52,364 bases of DNA from Streptomyces sp. BK340 (GCF_007827595.1 NZ_VISR01000046.1:1-52364); one strand, 5' to 3'. Counted from the stretch's first letter, positions 1 through 9,010 are shown. A program made the numbers and translations. Notes: generated from the letters alone by a model not told the origin.

Positions 1-2
1 TT

Positions 3-95
3 CTCCACACCTACAACCACCACCGCTGCCACACCGCACTCGGAGGCCAGCCCCCGATCAGCCGAGTGAACAACGCTGCGGGTCAATACACCTAG
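3..95 (+). CDS. IS481-family transposase, C-terminal end (cut by window edge)
   Basis: The reading frame entering the window ends in a motif typical of the C-terminus of IS481/IS3-type DDE integrases: YNHHR, then HTALGG, then PPISRV and a final QYT before TAG. Only about 30 codons are visible, so the catalytic D,D,E residues lie outside the window. The stop is followed within a few bases by sequence continuous with an IS21 transposase interior, so this IS481 end probably abuts or is inserted in the IS21 copy. The first codon of the match contains the arginine and histidine normally seen at this position. Confidence 0.7.
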   Translation, partial: LHTYNHHRCHTALGGQPPISRVNNAAGQYT

Positions 96-106
96 ACCGG
101 GCCCGG

Positions 107-1096
107 GTGGAGAACGACCGCTGGACTGCCTTCCGCTCGCACTGGGGCATCGATGCCTTCTACTGCCGTCCCGGCATCGAAGGCGCCCACGAGAAGGGCG
201 GCGTCGAGGGACAGATCGGCTACTACCGCCGCAACCACTTCGTCCCCGTCCCCGAGACCGCCTCGCTGACCGAGCTGAACGCCATGGTCGACCAATGGGA
301 CCTGGACGACGAGGGCCGGCGCCTGCGGTCGAAGACCCGCACCATCGGCGAGTACTTCGCCCAGGAACAGCCGCTGCTGAGGCCGCTGCCGAGGGAGGTG
401 TTCGAGACCGGCCGGTGGTTCACCCCGCGGGTCAACCGATTCGGCCAGGTCACCGTCCGCTGCAACTCCTACTCGGTCCCGGTCCGCTTCATCGGCCGCT
501 GGCTGCGGGTTCTGCTGCACACCAACGACCTGGTCGTCTATGACGGCCGCACCGTGGTCGCCCATCACGAACGGCTCAGCGGCCGGGGTGAGTCCCGCCT
601 GGTCCTGGACCACTGCCTGGAGGCTCTCCTGCGCAAGCCGGGCGCCTTTCTCGGAGCGACCGCCCTCGAACAGGCCAAAGCCGCAGGGAAGTTCACCCCC
701 GTCCACGAAGCCTGGTGGACCGCGGCCCGCGCCGCCCACGGCGAAGCAGCCGGCACCAGAGCGCTGATCGAGGTGCTGCTGCTGAGCCGTCACGTGGAAC
801 ACGAACACGTCGTCGCCGGACTCGCCGCGGCCCACCGGGCCGGCGCCCTGACCGCGGACGCCGTCGCGCTCGAGGCCCGCAAGGTCGCCGAAGGCGAGAC
901 CTTCACCGAGCCCGCAAAGCCCACCACAGGCCGTTCCGTCCAGTCGCAGGAAGAGACGGGTGGCACCGTCACGTTCCTGTCCGACTGGAAGCTGTCCCAC
1001 CTCCCTCCCGACACCCGGCCGCTGCCGTCGGTGGCCCACTACGACCAGCTCCTGCAACGGCACGGCCGCACGGCCGGCGAGAGAGAGGGATCATGA
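107..1096 (+). pseudogene. istA: IS21-family transposase IstA, 5'-truncated
   Basis: This is the C-terminal part of an IstA-type transposase. The GIEGAHEKGGVE stretch early in the fragment is the region around the last catalytic glutamate of IS21 DDE enzymes, and it is followed by the conserved RYxRRNHFVPVP-like segment and the beta-barrel-like C-terminal domain. A full IstA is about 400-500 aa; only about 330 codons remain. The N-terminal HTH and the first two catalytic aspartates are missing because homology begins at about position 98, immediately after the IS481 end. A GTG at 107 gives an open frame but is unlikely to be the native start. The stop TGA overlaps the istB ATG, the normal IS21 arrangement. 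Confidence 0.85.
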
Positions 1097-1881
1097 CTCG
1101 CAAGCGCGGACTGACCGAAGAAGCCGCCACCGCCTCGATCGACCAGGCATGCCGCATGCTCAGGCTGCCCTCCATCCGGCAGCAGTTCACCGATCTGGCC
1201 GAGGGCGCCGCCCGCGATCAGATGTCGTATCGGGCCTTCCTCGCCGAACTGCTGCTGGCCGAGTGCGACGACCGGGCCCGCCGACGCTCCGAACGCAGGA
1301 TCAAGGCGGCCTCGTTCCCGCGGGACAAAAGTCTGCGGGCGTTCGACTTCGAGGCCAACCCCAACATCGACCCGGCCACCATCAACACCCTCGCGACCTG
1401 CGAGTGGGTCAAGAAGGGTGAGCCGCTCAGCCTGATCGGCGACTCCGGCACCGGGAAGTCACACCTGCTGATCGCGCTGGGCACCGAGGCCGCGATGCAC
1501 GGCTTCCGCGTCCGCTACGTGCTGGCCACCAAACTCGTCAACGAGCTGGTCGAAGCCGCAGACGAGAAGCAGCTGTCCAAGACGATCGCCCGCTACGGTC
1601 GTGTCGATCTTTTGTGCATTGACGAACTCGGCTACATGGAGCTGGACCGCAGGGTCGCTGAGCTGCTGTTTCAGGTTCTGACCGAGCGCGAGGAGAAGAA
1701 CAGTGTCGCGATCGCTTCGAACGAAAGTTTCAGCGGCTGGACGAAGACGTTCACCGCCCCCCGGCTCTGCGCGGCCATCGTCGATCGGCTGACCTTCAAC
1801 GGCGCCATCATCCAGACCGGCACCGAGTCCTACCGCCTCGCTCACACAAAGGCCCAAGCCGAACAAGCCCAGGCCAGCTGA
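1093..1881 (+). CDS. istB: IS21-family helper ATPase IstB
   Basis: A 262-residue protein of the usual length for IstB, the DnaA/DnaC-like AAA+ ATPase that helps IS21 transposase choose and capture target DNA. It carries a Walker A motif GDSGTGKS at about residues 116-123 and a Walker B segment VDLLCIDEL at about 171-179. The N-terminal helical region (residues 1-80) matches the IstB N-terminal domain. The ATG start overlaps the istA stop (ATGA), so translation is coupled in an intact element. The gene itself looks complete, but because istA is truncated the element is not autonomous. Residual ATPase expression is possible; no function in the host is implied. Confidence 0.92.
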   Translation: MTRKRGLTEEAATASIDQACRMLRLPSIRQQFTDLAEGAARDQMSYRAFLAELLLAECDDRARRRSERRIKAASFPRDKSLRAFDFEANPNIDPATINTLATCEWVKKGEPLSLIGDSGTGKSHLLIALGTEAAMHGFRVRYVLATKLVNELVEAADEKQLSKTIARYGRVDLLCIDELGYMELDRRVAELLFQVLTEREEKNSVAIASNESFSGWTKTFTAPRLCAAIVDRLTFNGAIIQTGTESYRLAHTKAQAEQAQAS

Positions 1882-2053
1882 CCGAGCGCCACACGGGAGG
1901 GGCCGCGTTTAGATCGCGGCACCCGCCGAGTCCTGCGGCCCCGTCATCCTGGAGGCTGCGCCGAGAATGAACGCCGCCTGCGCATCATCAACCTCGTCCC
2001 ACACCCGCCGCCTGTTCAGGCTCGGCGTCACGGCTTCCGGGGGAGCGCGTCGT
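1882..2053. other. Boundary between IS21 remnant and host DNA
   Basis: No complete gene. The minus strand at about 1909-2030 stays open with a protein-like reading ending in MTGPQDSAGAAI and may be the tail of an older gene fragment. The right end of the IS21 copy should lie here but I could not identify its terminal repeat without the left end. Confidence 0.3.
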
Positions 2054-2545
2054 TCAGGACACGATGTGGAATGTGAGTTCGGTGGTCGTGTCGTCCACGG
2101 TGTGCCCGTGCACGTAGCCGCGGCTTGCCGCGTAGCTCCCCGTGCCGCCGTTGATCGAGAGCTCGAAGTCGCGGGGCGGCGGGGCATAGGGAGCGAAGCC
2201 CTGGACCGTGATGTCACCGCCGCTGAGGGCGAAGGTGATGGAGCACTGCAGAGTGCCGGTGCTCGCTCCTGTCTCGAGGCGGACAATGGTGCAGCCTCCG
2301 CCGCCGGAGCCGACCCTCTGGTCGTCGCGGTAGAGGTCGTTGGCGAGCGTGAAACCGTTGCCCTGGGCATCGCCCGAGCCGGTCGGTGTGAACTGAGTGG
2401 TCTTCGCGACCAGTGACAGCACCTGCTCGCCCTGTTGGCCGTCAGCCACGGATGAGGCGGCAGCAGCTGAAGCCAGCGGAGCGGAGAACACAACCGCACT
2501 CAAGGCTGCCACGGAACTCCGACCGAGCAATCCGAAATTACGCAT
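2054..2545 (-). CDS. Secreted allene-oxide-cyclase-barrel-like protein
   Basis: A 163-residue protein with a clear Sec signal peptide: positive N-terminus, hydrophobic Ala/Val/Ser core to about residue 28, and an Ala-rich cleavage region. The mature part is a small beta-rich domain with the features of Streptomyces proteins assigned to the allene oxide cyclase barrel/dirigent-like fold: an FxxANDLY segment, a GGGGCTIVRL strand, the LQCSITF strand and the glycine-rich INGGTGSYAASRG turn close to the C-terminus. Its substrate and role are not known; these proteins are probably extracellular and not proven enzymes. It is transcribed away from the IS21 remnant and appears to be monocistronic. Confidence 0.75.
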   Translation of the reverse strand: MRNFGLLGRSSVAALSAVVFSAPLASAAAASSVADGQQGEQVLSLVAKTTQFTPTGSGDAQGNGFTLANDLYRDDQRVGSGGGGCTIVRLETGASTGTLQCSITFALSGGDITVQGFAPYAPPPRDFELSINGGTGSYAASRGYVHGHTVDDTTTELTFHIVS

Positions 2546-2932
2546 GCCGAGACACTCCTAGCAGATCGAGGGTAATACGGCACTTCCGGCCGTGTGACTT
2601 CCGCTTATCGGGTCAGAGTTGATCACGAAAAGATTGATGTATCGAGGAGCCTCACAGCGTCAATCGGGTGATATCGCGGCCTGAGGTTCGCCCGACGAAG
2701 TACCAGTTGGATTCGTGTGGGCATGCGGTGCGGATGTATCGCGCCGCTGAGCCGAAGCCCGTGATCCGCCGCACGGCCGTGGACAGGTCTCGGATGCCTT
2801 TGACGGGATGTTCCGGCTCTCATCATGACCAAGCGGGCGGCGCTGCAGCACTCGAGTGACACTAAAAGTCACTGACATTGATCTTGGTGCTCGCCGCCAA
2901 ACGACTCCCGAAGTCACACCGAAACGACTCTC
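2546..2932. other. Intergenic region without a convincing gene
   Basis: Several short overlapping frames exist on both strands but none shows codon bias, a ribosome site or a recognisable motif. It contains the promoter region of the leftward secreted protein gene ending at 2545. Confidence 0.4.
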
Positions 2933-3262
2933 TCACAAACCGACACAGCCATCCAGAAGTACCGACCGCGGTTTGGCCGCTCCCGCGGCGGCGGCCTCGT
3001 CTGCATAACCGCTGCCTCCGGCTTCCGCCCGCCCGAGCTCGGCTCCGAACGCGTCCGGAGTGCGTAAAGCGCTCAGTGCGTTCGCGTCCGCCCACGCGAG
3101 GTGGGCTATCTGGTGGGCGACCGTCCAGCCCGGTGCCGCTGTCGGTATGGACCAGTCGTCCACTGCCCTGACCAGGACGTCGAGCTCGTGGCCCTCAGCC
3201 ACCAGCGCGGACAGGACACCGGCGTCATCTACATCGGGGACGGCGAGGTTGTAGTTCAACAT
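2933..3262 (-). pseudogene. MDMPI/DinB-like (TIGR03084-type) protein, N-terminal remnant
   Basis: The first 80 residues match the N-terminal half of the mycothiol-dependent maleylpyruvate isomerase / DinB-like metal-binding family. A short N-terminus is followed by VSALVAEGHELD-like helix 1, then APGWTVAHQIAHLAWAD, the conserved segment with the metal-ligand histidine. Family members are about 250 aa; here recognisable sequence stops near residue 85 and the remainder is unrelated, Ala-rich and ends at a chance stop. The gene is therefore a 3'-truncated remnant. If expressed it could not form the complete four-helix metal site. Confidence 0.6.
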
Positions 3263-3483
3263 ATGCGCCAGGGTGCCACTCCTTCCGGATCAACGGCGGA
3301 GACGACGTGTGCGGGCAGACTCCGATGTCGCCGGAGTCTGCCCACTCAGTGGTGGGGCTCGTGGCACCACGGGACCACCGTGCTTCCTCAACGGCGGCGT
3401 AGAGCGTGTCGGGCCGGCTGGTCATCCGAGACGCGTGACGGTTGCGATCTGCTCTCCAGGCACGGCGACGGCCCCGGAATGAT

Positions 3484-3645
3484 CACGTGTTGTGTGCCAG
3501 TGCGACCCGCACCGACCTGTTCCAGGACCGCCGCAACTACGTCTGGAACAACGACTACGACACCGCGACCCTGCGCTACGACCGTGACCGCTTCACCGAC
3601 GACGCCTCCTGGGGCCCCCACCACGACCACGGCATCCGCCGCTGA
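3484..3645 (+). pseudogene. Lamin-tail-domain protein, C-terminal remnant
   Basis: The frame ending at 3645 contains TDLFQDRRNYVWNNDYDTATLR followed by a short DDASWG ending, which resembles the last strands of the bacterial lamin-tail (LTD) domain found on secreted Streptomyces proteins. In that family an RxxYVWxNxxDTATLR-type strand pair is followed by SWG. The front of the domain and the signal peptide are absent upstream, so this is the tail of a lost gene. The assignment is by motif memory and is moderate. Confidence 0.5.
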
Positions 3646-4241
3646 CCCACCCGCCGCCACAGACGCTCGTCTTCCAGCTTCCGGATCGCTGCGCGAGTCG
3701 CCGCGGACACACCGCGGATCCGGCGAACCGGAATACCTGCTCGGGTCCGCCAACGCGCCGCGCGCAGCCCCTTCGGACGCCTACGCGGCATCGCCCTTTC
3801 GGATCAACTTACTGGCATCTTGCCACGGTTCGTACCACGCCTGCACGCGATCACTGCGAGCCCGCACCGGTTCAAGTGCTATGACTACTCACCGATATCC
3901 CAGCACTCTTCGAACGACGAGTGATGCCGGAACTCACAAATATATAAACGCGGAGATCTCGTCCACCCGCTCCAGCGCACGGGCGAAAGCAGTGCCGTCG
4001 TCTGCGTCGGCGGCCAGCGCAGCCGCCTCTACACCACCCTCCGGGCCCCCGACTGCCGGGCCATCACGGACACACCGCGCCCCGATCAGGCCCCGCGTTC
4101 CCAGACTGGGAACACACCACGACCGAGCGCCGACGAACACATGGCGGACGCCCGGCTCGCTGACCATGCCCGGCGCATTCCGTCACCTCGGGAGCCCCAT
4201 TTCGTCGGTTCCCCCACCAGGGTGATGGTGCGGACACGGAT
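3646..4241. other. Intergenic region, no gene recognised
   Basis: About 600 bp with only short, biased-poor frames. A stretch near 3900-3960 is unusually A/T-rich for this genome. I see no family motif on either strand. Confidence 0.35.
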
Positions 4242-4268
4242 CAGGTCCCGGAGGAGCTCCGGGACCTG
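4242..4268 (-). terminator. Hairpin terminator downstream of cold-shock gene
   Basis: A perfect 11-bp inverted repeat (arms 4242-4252 and 4258-4268) with a 5-nt loop lies 14 nt past the leftward cold-shock stop codon. There is no U-tract, as is common for Streptomyces terminators. Confidence 0.7.
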
Positions 4269-4281
4269 CAGCCGAACGAGG

Positions 4282-4485
4282 TCAGGCGGGGGTGATGTTC
4301 TCCGCCTGCGGCCCCTTCTGGCCCTGGCCGACGTCAAAGGTCACCCTCTGGCCCTCCTGAAGCTCACGGAAGCCGGAGGCCTTGATGTTGGAGTAGTGCG
4401 CGAAGACGTCCGGCCCGCCGCCGTCCTGGGAGATGAAGCCGAAACCCTTTTCGGCGTTGAACCACTTGACGGTTCCGCTGGCCAT
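4282..4485 (-). CDS. CspA-family cold-shock protein
   Basis: A 67-residue single cold-shock domain, the usual length for the family. It starts MASGTVKWFNAEKGFGF, with RNP1 (KGFGFI) at residues 13-18 and RNP2-like VFAHY at 27-31; the Phe to Tyr and Val to Ala changes in RNP2 are tolerated variants. It binds single-stranded RNA/DNA and is expected to act as an RNA chaperone in the cytoplasm. The start was chosen at the conserved MASGTVKWF, since the longer upstream frame has no conservation. A strong hairpin follows the stop. A second gene of the same family lies at 23725-23931 on the opposite strand. Confidence 0.95.
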   Translation of the reverse strand: MASGTVKWFNAEKGFGFISQDGGGPDVFAHYSNIKASGFRELQEGQRVTFDVGQGQKGPQAENITPA

Positions 4486-5009
4486 GCTGAGCCTTCCAGT
4501 CGAGATCGGACCCGCACCACGCGGCCCCGGGGTGATGCCGTGGTCCCACTCTGTACAGCAAAGTGCCCGCACCGGAGCGCGGGCGAGCAGTTCGAACCAC
4601 GACATCTGACAGCGACGCTACACGGCGAAACCGGCTCTCACCAGAGAGCAACGGCAAGATCCGCCAGGAGTAGGCCGGTTGGGCGCCGACGGGGCGCTCG
4701 GCGCCCGCCGTCTTTGGGAGCAGCAGCACCGGGGGCCCTTCAAAGCGCGACCGCCTGCTCCCGCTTCCTGCGGCCGCTGCCTGTCCTGGTCACCACCGGC
4801 AGCGTGGTGTTGTGCCGCACCCGGACTACGGGCGCGCGACCCAGCAGCCCGACACCGCCGCCCAACCCCGCGGACAACCGAGAGACCGCGAAGCACTCGA
4901 GGAGTGGACCTCAGCGCCGGATGATCGACGAGGAGCCCGGGCCGGGTCTGTCCAGTGCTGTGACCGCATAGGTTCACCGGGTTCGTCCTTGTCCTAGGAT
5001 CCTCTGGCT
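4486..5009. other. Divergent intergenic region
   Basis: About 520 bp between the leftward cold-shock gene and the rightward pentapeptide gene. No coding signal was seen. The half next to the cold-shock gene should carry its long 5' leader, as csp genes usually have, but no defined structure is claimed. Confidence 0.35.
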
Positions 5010-6173
5010 ATGGGGGGATCTTTTCGTGACTGGTGGCGCCTGACTCGTGCCGTTGCTGTGGCGCTGGCCGCACTGGCCGTGATCGTGTTACTGGGCGTCG
5101 TGCTCCTGGTTCTTCCGGGGCTGATAGTCGACCACGACCTCGCAGGTGGCCACCTCGCTGCAGCGGACCGGTTGAACGCGGTGAACAACGTGCGCACCAC
5201 GCTTCTGCAGACGGTTGGCGGTGCGGCCGTCCTGTTCGGCGGCTATGCCACGTGGCGGCAGCTGCGCGTCAGCCAGGACGGGCTGAACGCAACCCGAGAG
5301 GGGAACATCACCGATCGCTTCAGCCGGGCCGTGGATCAGCTCGGCAGTGACAAGCTGGACGTGCGGATCGGAGGCATCTACGCACTGTGGCGAATTGCGG
5401 ACCATTCCGACCGCGACCGCGAGGCGGTCGTCTCCATCATGGCGGCGTATCTGCGGACACACCTTCCCTGGCCGCCGCAGGAAGCCGCAGTTCCGGCGGA
5501 CGTGTCCATTAACTCGGTGCCCCCGCTGGAGACCCGCGCCGCGGACGCTCAGACGGCGCTGACCTGCCTCGGGGTCCTGTACCAGGAACGGCGTCCGGAG
5601 TGGCTCAACGTCAGCTTGACCGATCTGCGCCGAGCCGACTGTGACGGATTGTGGCTGCACGGAGTCAACTTCGACGGCGCATGCATGGAAGCGGCGAGCG
5701 TCTACCAGGTCAACCTGAGCAAGGCATCACTGATCGCCGCCAACCTGCGGCATGCCGAACTCGGCACCTCCATTCTCCACCGGGTCCGCTGTCTGCAAGC
5801 CGATCTGCGCGGCGCACGCCTGGTCAAAGCCGACTTGAGGTCGGCGGACTTCTCCCGTGCGGACCTGCGGGAGGCGAACTTGCGCAAGACCTGTGCCCAG
5901 GAAGCCGTGTTCGCTGGCGCGGACCTGCGGTTGGCCGACCTCCGGGGCTGCGACCTCACCGACGCAGACCTGCGAGAGGCGAGGCTGGAAGGCGCGTTGG
6001 CAAGCGACCTTACGATCTGGCCGACCGGCTTCGACGCTCAAACAGCCGGCGTCGTTGTCACCGCGGACCCTGGCATCGAACCGGACAATCTGCTTCCGGC
6101 TGCCGCGCTCACGAGGCGAGTCCCGCTGCTGCAATCGGAGCCCATGCATGGTCCGTCAGCGTCGGCGAATTGA
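5010..6173 (+). CDS. Membrane-anchored pentapeptide-repeat protein
   Basis: A 387-residue protein with two hydrophobic segments at the N-terminus (about residues 13-37 and 62-80), then a soluble helical region containing the NITDRFSRAVDQLG motif typical of Streptomyces pentapeptide proteins. From about residue 200 to 330 it runs in A(D/N)LR repeats such as ADLRGARLVKADLRSADF, which fold as a right-handed quadrilateral beta-helix. The repeat domain is probably cytoplasmic and tethered to the membrane. The function of this subfamily is unknown; gyrase mimicry is known for some other pentapeptide proteins but is not shown here. A cysteine-rich insertion (RCLQ, TCAQ) interrupts the repeats. Confidence 0.85.
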   Translation: MGGSFRDWWRLTRAVAVALAALAVIVLLGVVLLVLPGLIVDHDLAGGHLAAADRLNAVNNVRTTLLQTVGGAAVLFGGYATWRQLRVSQDGLNATREGNITDRFSRAVDQLGSDKLDVRIGGIYALWRIADHSDRDREAVVSIMAAYLRTHLPWPPQEAAVPADVSINSVPPLETRAADAQTALTCLGVLYQERRPEWLNVSLTDLRRADCDGLWLHGVNFDGACMEAASVYQVNLSKASLIAANLRHAELGTSILHRVRCLQADLRGARLVKADLRSADFSRADLREANLRKTCAQEAVFAGADLRLADLRGCDLTDADLREARLEGALASDLTIWPTGFDAQTAGVVVTADPGIEPDNLLPAAALTRRVPLLQSEPMHGPSASAN

Positions 6174-6177
6174 GCAA

Positions 6178-6950
6178 TCAGGCAGCGCAGTCGATGGGCC
6201 GTTCGCCCCAGCGGATGCCCTTCTCGCTGCGGATGCGGGCGCGTTCCCTGCGCTGGGCGGCGAGCACCTCGGGGTGACGGACGCCGGCGTTGCGCCAGCG
6301 CAGGTAGTGGTGCGGGGCCTGGGTCTGCGCGGGATGGCTGCGGTGGTGGGAGTTGGCCAGGGTGAACTGCCGCAGCGGGCCGAAGTGCGCCTCGATCGGG
6401 TTGGCCCAAGAAGCGTAGGTCGGGGTGAAGCACAGTTCGACCTTGTTCTTCTTCGCCCAGCGGCGGATGTCCGCGCTGGTGTGGGCGGAGAGGTTGTCCG
6501 GAATGATGTAGATCGGAGCGCCGTCGGGTCGGGCGGCACGGATGGACTTCAAGGCGGCGAGGCTGTTGGCGGTGCCTTTGCGGCGGCTGTTGGCGCCCCA
6601 CAGCCGGTTTGTCGCCGACGGAGTAGCAGCCTTGGAAGTAGGTGACGCCGTGGGTGCGGTGGTAGGTGGCCGGCAGGCGGTTACGCTCGCGCTGTTCGGC
6701 CCAGCAGGAGCCGCCGGTGGGTCGGATCCCGAGCGGCCCGAACTCGTCGAAGGCGAAGACCCGGTCCGGGAAGTGTTCCAGCACCTGCTCGATACGGTTG
6801 GGCTTGGCGTCGCGCTCGGAGTCGGGAGACTCCGTGCGGCCCGCTCGTCTGCCGCCCGACGCACGTGCGGAGGCCCCCAGCATGCGACGGCGAAAGCCAC
6901 GCGGCCGGCCGTAGGTAGGCACCCGTCGGGACACGGGCCGATTGTGCACA
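6178..6950 (-). pseudogene. IS630-family transposase, truncated and frameshifted
   Basis: Two minus-strand frames together reconstruct the DDE part of an IS630 transposase. The upstream frame (about 6610-6850) has FPDRVFAFDEFGPLGIRP with the first catalytic Asp region and YHRTHGVTYFQGCYSVGD. The downstream frame (6178-6610) has AALKSIRAARPDG, IYIIPDNLSAH with the second Asp, and YASWANPIEAHFGPLRQF with the catalytic Glu. A one-base shift near 6610 separates them. The N-terminal HTH region normally present (about 150 aa) is missing beyond 6850. The element is inactive. It ends only 5 bp from the pentapeptide gene stop. Confidence 0.88.
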
Positions 6951-6958
6951 CCGGGCAG

Positions 6959-7246
6959 TCAACCGGCAGCCGACCGCTCGAACGCCTGACGCGCGTCCTC
7001 CAGAACCGTCCGCCAGGATACGACGTCCGGTCGGCGGCGCAGCAAAGACCGGCGCTCGCGCTCGGTCATGCCACCCCATACGCCGAACTCGATGCGCTGG
7101 TCGAGTGCTTCGGCCAGGCACTCGGTGCGCACCGCACACCCAGCACACACCGTCTTCGCCCGGTGCTGCTCAGCGCCCTGGGCGAAGAGTTCTTCGGGGT
7201 CGGTGCTCCGGCAGGCCGCAAGCTCAACCCATTGCACGCTGGTCAT
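6959..7246 (-). CDS. WhiB-family iron-sulfur transcription factor
   Basis: A 95-residue WhiB-like protein. The four cluster-binding cysteines are at residues 12, 34, 37 and 43 in the C-x21-C-x2-C-x5-C pattern, followed by the G(V/I)WGG beta-turn at 55-59 and a basic ERRSLLRRR segment that would contact DNA. Members bind a [4Fe-4S] cluster and regulate transcription, often together with a sigma factor, in actinobacterial development, stress or antibiotic resistance. It lies directly downstream of an IS630 remnant and its 3' end is only 9 bp from that remnant. Which WhiB paralogue it is cannot be told from sequence alone; it is probably an accessory one. Confidence 0.93.
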   Translation of the reverse strand: MTSVQWVELAACRSTDPEELFAQGAEQHRAKTVCAGCAVRTECLAEALDQRIEFGVWGGMTERERRSLLRRRPDVVSWRTVLEDARQAFERSAAG

Positions 7247-7403
7247 TACTCCCCCTCATTTTCCCGCTACGACCCTACGCCGCCCACCAGTAACAACGCT
7301 CATAAGCTTCGGTCCGCTCAACACGGGTGGGGAGCAAACGCCTGGGCGGGCCCGGGAGGGGGTTCCCTATGTCCTTCGTCAAGCTGTCGTGATGATGGGG
7401 GGC

Positions 7404-7568
7404 ATGTCGGACGAGGACCAGGGGCTGGGATGTGAGAGCCGCCAGGAGTGGACACCACTGCACTTCGGTTCGGACGAGCAGGATGCCGCGAGTGTCGGCT
7501 CCCTTCTGGCGGCGGGAGCGTGGGTGGATGCTCCGGATGGCAGGGCCATACGCCTATGGCGTGTTTGA
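7404..7568 (+). pseudogene. Ankyrin-repeat protein, N-terminal remnant interrupted by an IS
   Basis: The frame from ATG 7404 (in-frame ATGs also at 7392 and 7395) reads WTPLHFGSDEQDAASVGSLL then AAGAWVDAPDG. This is one ankyrin repeat with the hallmark TPLH and the AGAxVDAPD loop. It is cut at about 7556, where the inverted end of an IS5-like element begins, and a stop follows inside the element. I found no continuation of the ankyrin repeats on the far side of the element (after 9015), so the gene is also deleted beyond it. Confidence 0.55.
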
Positions 7569-7573
7569 GATGT
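7560..7573 (+). repeat. Left terminal inverted repeat of IS5-like unit
   Basis: Fourteen bases, CGTGTTTGAGATGT, exactly inverted at 8997-9010. It begins 3 bp from the transposase stop codon, where an IS5-family end is expected. Confidence 0.75.
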
Positions 7574-7575
7574 GG

Positions 7576-8453
7576 TCACAGTGCTTGCCGTATGAGGGTG
7601 AGTGGGACGGTGGCCTCGTAGCGGACGGCAAGCTTGTCGTACCTGGTCGCGACGCCTCTGGCCTGCTTCAACAGACCGATCCGGCACTCGACCTTGTGTC
7701 TGCGCTTGTACATCTCGCGGTCGAATCCGGGCGGGCGGCCACCGGCCGACCCTCGACGGATCCGGTGGCCGGCCTGGTCGCGCTTCTCCGGGATGGTGTG
7801 CGCGACCCCGCGTTTGCGCAGGTAGGAGCGGATCTGGAGCGAGGAGTAGGCGCGATCCGCAAGGACGTGCTTCGGGCGAGTGCGCGGATGTCCAACGCCG
7901 GCCCGAGGGACGCGGATCTTCTCCATGACCCGCTCGAAAACCGGTGCGTCGCCCCGCTGGCCCGCGGTGATGACAGCCGCAAGGACGTGGCAGGAAGCGT
8001 CCACCGCGAGGTGAATCTTGGTGGACAGCCCACCACGGGAGCGGCCGAGACCATGGTCGTCCGGCTCGGCTGCCAGGTTGTCCGGACGCGCCCGGCCCGG
8101 ATCGTCAGCCCCTTTTTGCGGGCGCCGACGGCGTGTTGGTGCGCTCGACAGACGGTGGAGTCGACCGAGACCCCCCGCTAGATGATGCCGTCGGCATCAG
8201 CCTTGACCTGCAGCTTCTTCAAGATGCGGGGCCAGGTGCCGTCGATCTGCCAGCGCCGGAACACCGCATACACCCTCTCCCAGGGCCCGTACCGCTCGGG
8301 CACATCCCGCCACGGCGAGCCCGTCCGCGCCCGCCACCAGATCCCGTCGAAGACCTGCCGCCGATCCCGCGGCGGCCGGCCCATCTTCGGTATCGGCGGC
8401 AACACGGCTTCCAGCCGCTCCCACTGCGTATCCGTCAGATCGCCCCGAGACAT
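7576..8453 (-). pseudogene. IS5-family (IS427-like) transposase, interrupted by TAG and a frameshift
   Basis: The first frame (8453 to 8178) is the OrfA-like part: LTDTQWERLEAVLPP, then GRPPRDRR and the WRARTGSPWRDVPERYGPW segment, ending ADADGII at an in-frame TAG. The same frame continues VSVDSTVCRAHQHAVGARKKG and then shifts at a run of five A and four G near 8115 into the second frame, with HGLGRSRGGLSTK, VLADRAYSS and the CRIGLLKQARGVATRYDKL block around the catalytic Glu, ending at 7576. IS427-group elements commonly join OrfA and OrfB by programmed frameshifting, so the A/G run could be functional. The TAG between GII and VSVDST is not usual and probably inactivates this copy. Confidence 0.85.
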
Positions 8454-8491
8454 CTGAAGATCGTTTCACGGCCAGGGTGGACAGCAGCCCG

Positions 8492-8908
8492 TCAGCTCTG
8501 ATCTGTGGTGGGCCGCCACGACCTGCCGGTCTCGCGTTCGAACGCCGGACGCACGTCAACGGTGTCGTACACGATGCGCAGCGTGGCAATACGGCCGTCC
8601 TCGGCGAGCTCAGCCAGGTCCACCACGTCAAACGGCGCGGCAGCTCCGGACGGCAGGCGCCAGTCAAAGTGGAACCAGAACGAGATCAGTGCGGCCCCCT
8701 GCTGGGTCCGGCCCTCCGCCACCCCCAGCAGAGTCAGGCCCGCCCGGCTGGTATCGGCGAAGAGCTCGGGATAGAACTCCGTGGCCGGTCGAGGGCCGTA
8801 CAGCGGAGAGTGCACCATCGCTCCAGGCGCGAACAACTCCAGCACCGCCTCGGCATCCGACCGCTCCAGCGCTGACAGGTAAGCCGACACAAGCTCAGCT
8901 GCAGTCAT
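8492..8908 (-). CDS. NTF2/SnoaL-like domain protein located inside the IS5-like unit
   Basis: A 138-residue protein (ATG 8908; a GTG two codons upstream at 8914 is an alternative). It has the layout of the NTF2-like/SnoaL superfamily: an N-terminal helix pair (AYLSALERSDAEAVLELF), the APGAMVHSPLYG strand, and the beta-sheet with WFHFDWRL and a C-terminal IVYDTVDVRPAFE strand. Such proteins are small cone-shaped binding or isomerase domains; no substrate can be assigned. It is oriented like the adjacent transposase and lies between the element's inverted repeats, so it may travel as a passenger. The 38-bp gap to the transposase start leaves little room for a separate promoter for the latter. 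Confidence 0.75.
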   Translation of the reverse strand: MTAAELVSAYLSALERSDAEAVLELFAPGAMVHSPLYGPRPATEFYPELFADTSRAGLTLLGVAEGRTQQGAALISFWFHFDWRLPSGAAAPFDVVDLAELAEDGRIATLRIVYDTVDVRPAFERETGRSWRPTTDQS

Positions 8909-8996
8909 GATCACTCACTCAAGACCAGGCCAAATCGACAGCCCATGCTCTCATCCCACCCCTTGCGCTCCGCCCATCAACCGGCACCACACCCCA

Positions 8997-9010
8997 ACAT
9001 CTCAAACACG
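8997..9010 (-). repeat. Right terminal inverted repeat of IS5-like unit
   Basis: Exact inverse of 7560-7573, followed outward after 3 bp by TA at 9014-9015, matching the TA at 7555-7556 on the left side. Confidence 0.7.

Noticed and set aside
92..1063. Long minus-strand open frame of about 320 codons antisense to istA
   Set aside because: It mirrors the plus-strand IstA reading, which has clear IS21 motifs; high G+C makes such antisense frames common.
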